A stretch of 35,740 bases of DNA from Lachnospiraceae bacterium UBA5899 (GTDB lineage: Bacteria; Bacillota; Clostridia; Lachnospirales; Lachnospiraceae). Where the stretch lies: assembly GCA_002432425.1 (NCBI GenBank), contig DJEL01000040.1:1-35740 (forward strand), given 5' to 3'. Shown one piece after another: positions 32,470 to 35,740 of the stretch. The first letter of the stretch is position 1; the number at the start of each line of letters is the position of its first letter. A model generated the notes under the pieces. That model had not been told where the DNA came from. It worked only from the letters and a program-made list of their open reading frames with translations, and did no database searches. The translations under genes and the position numbers were made by a program.

Positions 32470-34673
32470 TAAGAGCAGAATGCAAAAAAATCATAACATT
32501 TCCGGTTGTTTTCTTAATTTTCTGTTTATGTATCATGAATGTGATTCTGATATACTACAGTGAAGTAAGAAATACGCCTTATACAGGTCAAAACGGCTAT
32601 CGTCAGCAATGGCAACTGGTTTCCGACATGTTGGTAAATGAACCCCCTGAGCAGGTCTATGCACAGCTGCAGGCAGATTGTGAGAAAACTTTTTGGACTA
32701 ACAGTGCCGATAGCGGTTCACTGCGTACCGCTTATGTACAGGCAAGGATTCTGAAAGAGATGGAAAGCATTGTACAGTACGATGAATATCTGGAAAATAT
32801 CAGACAGTCCACCGATACCGGGCACTCCTTTTCCCGTTTTCAGGAAACAGAAAACCGTTTTACCCGTGAAAACAGGAGACTGACAGCTGCTGCTTATGAA
32901 AAGATGTCCTCTGTCTCTCTAAATCCACAGCCCTCCCTTGGAATAGAACTCTTCGCTACTTCTCCTATTACCAATCTTCTCGTTCTGTTTTTGCTGCTGT
33001 TTTTACAGATCATCATCTGGGGCAGGGATAAGGAAACAGGGATGAACAGCCTGTTACACACCTGTTATAACGGAAGGAAACGCCTTGCCCTTGTAAAGAT
33101 TAGTGTCTCCTTCGTCTGTTGCGTCCTGGTAGTGTCTCTGTTGTATGGAAGCACTCTGCTGCTTGCGCATAACCTCTATGGAACAGGTGATTTAACCCGC
33201 AGCCTGTCCTCTGTATACCTGTTTCGGCAGACCGCATGGAATATTTCCGTCCGGCAGTTTATTTTACTGTTCTTAACCTATAAAATACTGGCATCCTTTC
33301 TTTATATGCTGCTCTTTGGTATTGCTGTTGATGTCTTTCACAATACCATTAGTGCGGTTGTAAGCAGTGCGGGAGTCGTAATCCTCTGTCATTTCCTGTA
33401 TGAAAACGGCACCGATATTGTAAAATATCTGCTTCCCGGCGGTTTGTTCCATGTAGAAAATCTGTTTACCATATATCGCAATCTGAATGTATTCGGTTTT
33501 CCGTTTACCTATAGCAGTACCGCCTCCGTGGTACTGGCTGCGGGCATTGCAGGCTGCATCTGTGTTCTGACAGAGAGTCAGGCCGAAATCAGAGTCCATT
33601 TGCCGAATAAATTACCCCTGCTTCCTGTAAAAGGTCCGATCCTTAGAACCGTAAATCTGTGGATTCACGAGCTGTGGAAATTATTTTTCGAAGAAAAAGT
33701 ACTGCTTCTTCTACTGCTCCTTGCAGTCGCACAATTCTTTATTTCCGACAGGGAGACCGTTAGATACTATGATTATACCGACTTCTATTACAGGCAATAT
33801 ATGCAATATTTGTCAGGGGAAGTAACAGAAGATAAAAAGGACTTTATCCTTTCGGAAAAAGAACGTTTTGCTACACTGAACAGACAGAAACAGGACGCTC
33901 TGTTACAGGGAAAGACCGACTATCTTGCAGAGCAGGAGCTGTACGCGTATGAGGCCTTTGAACTGACAGAGCAGTATTGGGAGTATATTACAGAAAATGA
34001 TATAGGTTACATGGTTTATGAGCCTGCAGTGGATGAACTGACCGCTGCGTCCACCCAGAGGACAGACGCATTGCTTGCTTTTGAAGCCATGCTTTTTACA
34101 GTGTTATGCAGTACCCTGGTCTTCGGCAGAGACTATCAGTTAGGAACCGATAAGCTATGCAGGATCACATTTTACGGCAAAAGGAAGGCTCCCACCATCA
34201 GAATGGTGACCGGTATGACCGTTAATCTGTTAATCCTGGTACTTGTGTATTGTCCTTATTATAAAGCGACACTACAGGCATATGGGGTGGGGACAGCATG
34301 TTTGTACTTTCCGGCCGATTGCCTTCGGAGTCTGGACAGATATGGGAACAGTATCACGCTTGGAACCTATTTCCTGCTACTCTCAGTAATACGGTTTTTA
34401 TTTATGAATCTGACGGGGTTAGTCGTATATGCCATCTCCCAAAAGCTAAGGAGTATCATCCACACAATCATTTTAGGCTGCACACTTTTTATGCTGCCGT
34501 TTGGTATGATTATGCTCAGTGATTCCCTGGCATCCTTTTTCTTCCTTTATAGCCCCATGCTTGGCAACTATCTGCTGACCAGTCCTTTGGCTGTTGTCAT
34601 CATCTTTGTATCAGCCATGCTTGCACTGACAGCATGGCTGGTTCGTCTTTCTGTTGATGTATTTTGCAGATAA
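32466..34673 (+). CDS. Large internally duplicated ABC-2-like permease
   Basis: A 735-aa membrane protein with about 12-13 helices arranged as two similar halves. Each half starts with a basic stretch and a helix (residues ~11-30 and ~415-433), then a long extracytoplasmic loop rich in Tyr, Gln and Glu (about 31-165 and 435-545). Next comes a helix ending in a matching motif: IIIWGRDKETGMNSL followed by NGRKR (185-205), and TLVFGRDYQLGTDKL followed by YGKRK (~553-575). Each half ends in a bundle of helices. One polypeptide thus seems to replace two permease subunits. It pairs with the ATPase encoded immediately upstream. The substrate is unknown; export of, or protection from, the nearby secreted protein is a guess. 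Confidence 0.75.
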   Translation: MIRAECKKIITFPVVFLIFCLCIMNVILIYYSEVRNTPYTGQNGYRQQWQLVSDMLVNEPPEQVYAQLQADCEKTFWTNSADSGSLRTAYVQARILKEMESIVQYDEYLENIRQSTDTGHSFSRFQETENRFTRENRRLTAAAYEKMSSVSLNPQPSLGIELFATSPITNLLVLFLLLFLQIIIWGRDKETGMNSLLHTCYNGRKRLALVKISVSFVCCVLVVSLLYGSTLLLAHNLYGTGDLTRSLSSVYLFRQTAWNISVRQFILLFLTYKILASFLYMLLFGIAVDVFHNTISAVVSSAGVVILCHFLYENGTDIVKYLLPGGLFHVENLFTIYRNLNVFGFPFTYSSTASVVLAAGIAGCICVLTESQAEIRVHLPNKLPLLPVKGPILRTVNLWIHELWKLFFEEKVLLLLLLLAVAQFFISDRETVRYYDYTDFYYRQYMQYLSGEVTEDKKDFILSEKERFATLNRQKQDALLQGKTDYLAEQELYAYEAFELTEQYWEYITENDIGYMVYEPAVDELTAASTQRTDALLAFEAMLFTVLCSTLVFGRDYQLGTDKLCRITFYGKRKAPTIRMVTGMTVNLLILVLVYCPYYKATLQAYGVGTACLYFPADCLRSLDRYGNSITLGTYFLLLSVIRFLFMNLTGLVVYAISQKLRSIIHTIILGCTLFMLPFGMIMLSDSLASFFFLYSPMLGNYLLTSPLAVVIIFVSAMLALTAWLVRLSVDVFCR

Positions 34674-34703
34674 AGTTGCATGTTCATTTTGGACAAAGTT
34701 GCA
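34672..34703. repeat. Short direct repeat after the ABC genes
   Basis: AAAGTTGCA occurs at 34672-34680 and 34695-34703, in a gene-free stretch (34674-34902) that also holds small palindromes (GGTTC-TTAG-GAAC and GTGG-TA-GCCAC). No terminator with a U-tract was found there. Confidence 0.3.
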
Positions 34704-34902
34704 AAACATTGGATGCGCGGTTCTTAGGAACGGTGTAGCGCCTATGTGGTAGCCACCAAGTGTGAACCTTCAAAAAGATCCATTGCAGACATTATCAAAA
34801 ACCATTAACCTTAGTCTGCGTATTTATGCAATTTATCTTTTTGCGCATCTAAACTATAGCCATCTACCTGCTATCATATTATATACAGTATATGGGTTCG
34901 AA

Positions 34903-35214
34903 TCACTGCAACTTAATGAAATTTTTTACACAAAAACTACCATCATTAATTATGTCCAATCTTGTCATAATTTTCTCAATAATGCTAATCATTTGAGTAT
35001 AATTTTGTTTATACTTTTCTTCATCAAATTTACATGCTTCATTCCCATCATCAAAGGAATAACAAGAATCATACAGTTGTTTTGCCTCTTCATTCAATGT
35101 CTGAAGTTCTTCATCACTATCAATCAGAGCAAATTTTCTTCTTATAAAACCTTCATCATCGTAAACCCAAATTGGTCCATGTAAAAACTCATTCATTAAT
35201 TTTATTGTATACAT
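34903..35214 (-). CDS. Probable immunity protein of the adjacent toxin
   Basis: A 103-aa small, acidic, soluble protein (MYTIKLMNEFLHGPIWVYDD, then a helical Asp/Glu-rich body ending DGSFCVKNFI). Its ATG shares the A of the toxin stop (TAATG), so it is translated coupled to the toxin, with AAAGGATG upstream. Size, charge and position directly after a toxin C-terminus are typical of immunity proteins of polymorphic or contact-dependent toxins; the family was not verified. Confidence 0.55.
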   Translation of the reverse strand: MYTIKLMNEFLHGPIWVYDDEGFIRRKFALIDSDEELQTLNEEAKQLYDSCYSFDDGNEACKFDEEKYKQNYTQMISIIEKIMTRLDIINDGSFCVKNFIKLQ

Positions 35215-35740
35215 TATAAATCATCCTTTCTAACTGGATATGCAGAAACAATAAAACCATTTGTTCCTATTCCGGTCATAGTATAGAAGTTTCCCTTATA
35301 CTCATAAACTCGTTCATATCCCTGCCTTCCTAAGCCAATTGAAACTATTTTATTACTAATAACAGTTCCATTTTGAATCACTTTTTTCAAGTACGAACCG
35401 ACATCATTTCTTTTAACGCCAAAGGCCTTTTCAAAATCTTTTGCATGTCCAGGAATCGTATATTCACGCTCTATGTACTCTTCTGTAATAGGAAACATAT
35501 CCTGAATCAAAAAAGCACTTTCTCTGTCATCATCCAGTTTCACTATATGTATAATATCGCACGGCTTTCCTGCCTTCTCCTTGTTGTCCATAATCTTTTT
35601 GTACTTGTCAATTCTGCTCGATAATGGAATCATCCAATACAATCCCGTAACAGAATCCTCAAAACAATAATAACACGGTCTATTTCCTTCTTTATTACCT
35701 TTAAGATATGGTTCATTCGTATCAGGTAAATAACTCGCAA
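35214..35740 (-). CDS. Partial toxin: ToxN/AbiQ/CptN-like N-terminal part joined to a polymorphic-toxin-like C-terminus
   Basis: The frame is open to the right edge, so the start is missing; at least 175 residues are visible. Residues NRPCYYCFED, then LYWMIPLSSRIDKYKKIMDN and AFLIQDMFPITEEYI closely recall ToxN/AbiQ/CptN-type toxins of type III toxin-antitoxin systems, which cut RNA and are inhibited by a repeat RNA. After EREYT the sequence departs: GHAKDFEKAFGV, IQNGTVISNKIV and GNFYTMTGIGTNGFIVSAYP resemble tips of polymorphic toxins. A small immunity-like gene follows. No RNA antitoxin repeats are visible in the window; they would normally lie 5' of the gene, beyond the edge. Confidence 0.55.
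   Translation of the reverse strand, partial: ASYLPDTNEPYLKGNKEGNRPCYYCFEDSVTGLYWMIPLSSRIDKYKKIMDNKEKAGKPCDIIHIVKLDDDRESAFLIQDMFPITEEYIEREYTIPGHAKDFEKAFGVKRNDVGSYLKKVIQNGTVISNKIVSIGLGRQGYERVYEYKGNFYTMTGIGTNGFIVSAYPVRKDDL

Noticed and set aside
34894..34904. GGGTTCGAATC, resembling a tRNA T-loop
   Set aside because: No acceptor stem, D arm or anticodon arm can be folded around it, and the flanking bases do not form a T stem; chance match.
1..35740. CRISPR array, rRNA, tRNA, prophage or intact transposon
   Set aside because: No regular repeat-spacer series, rRNA segments, tRNA folds, integrase or transposase was seen on either strand.

Overview
The window looks like chromosome from a gut-type Lachnospiraceae bacterium (Bacillota, Clostridia). 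The basis is strong AGGAGG-type ribosome sites on nearly every gene, Gram-positive lipoproteins with lipoboxes, a LytTR/DUF3021/ABC regulatory set, membrane-anchored XRE regulators and the general style of the proteins. No rRNA, tRNA, CRISPR array or intact transposase was seen. The assignment is an inference from gene content.

Left third (1-14.3 kb), mostly metabolic. An HD phosphohydrolase plus a TIM-barrel glycosidase (minus strand) lie divergent from a GH32 beta-fructosidase (plus) that ends in a clear terminator. Next is a badly broken gene (3701-6156) for a secreted papain-like protease with Ig-like and InlB-type repeats, then a second HD protein and a small membrane protein. A complete peptide-type ABC importer follows on the minus strand, in the order binding protein, two ATPases, two permeases. 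A glycerophosphodiester phosphodiesterase ends that operon, hinting that the cargo may be a phosphodiester rather than a peptide. A perfect 28-bp palindrome separates the binding-protein gene from the rest.

Middle (14.3-24.1 kb). Gene ruins (one a threonine-aldolase tail) lie beside an SplB-like radical SAM protein. Two paralogous small regulators (coiled coil plus resolvase-type HTH) each head a cassette with a different partner: an unknown 185-aa protein with an adjacent antisense-oriented promoter, and an HD phosphohydrolase. Both cassettes share one promoter/operator design: GACAAAA, 5 nt, -35, 17-18 nt, -10, 3 nt, GACAAAA. Between them lie an ABC-2 export pair, a LytTR/DUF3021 regulator pair and an Spx/ArsC-like protein. 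An acidic lipoprotein and a membrane-tethered XRE regulator with an exported two-domain partner follow.

Right third (24.1-35.7 kb), accessory and AT-richer. It holds a frameshifted gene, two related membrane proteins of unknown role, an Abi_2 (AbiD/F-like) abortive-infection gene killed by a stop codon and truncated, and a probable structured RNA just upstream of it. A second tethered XRE regulator is divergent from a small secreted protein across a perfect 16-bp inverted repeat. Downstream is a run of four genes: a solute-binding-like lipoprotein, a second lipoprotein, an ABC ATPase and a 735-aa internally duplicated permease. Together they could form an uncharacterised secreted-peptide, export or self-protection system. 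The right edge carries a partial toxin whose N-terminal part resembles ToxN/AbiQ/CptN-type RNases and whose C-terminal part resembles a polymorphic-toxin tip, followed by a coupled small gene that looks like its immunity protein.

The most interesting candidates are the paired HTH cassettes with matched operators, the 27.3-34.7 kb secreted-protein/ABC locus, and the chimeric toxin at the edge.
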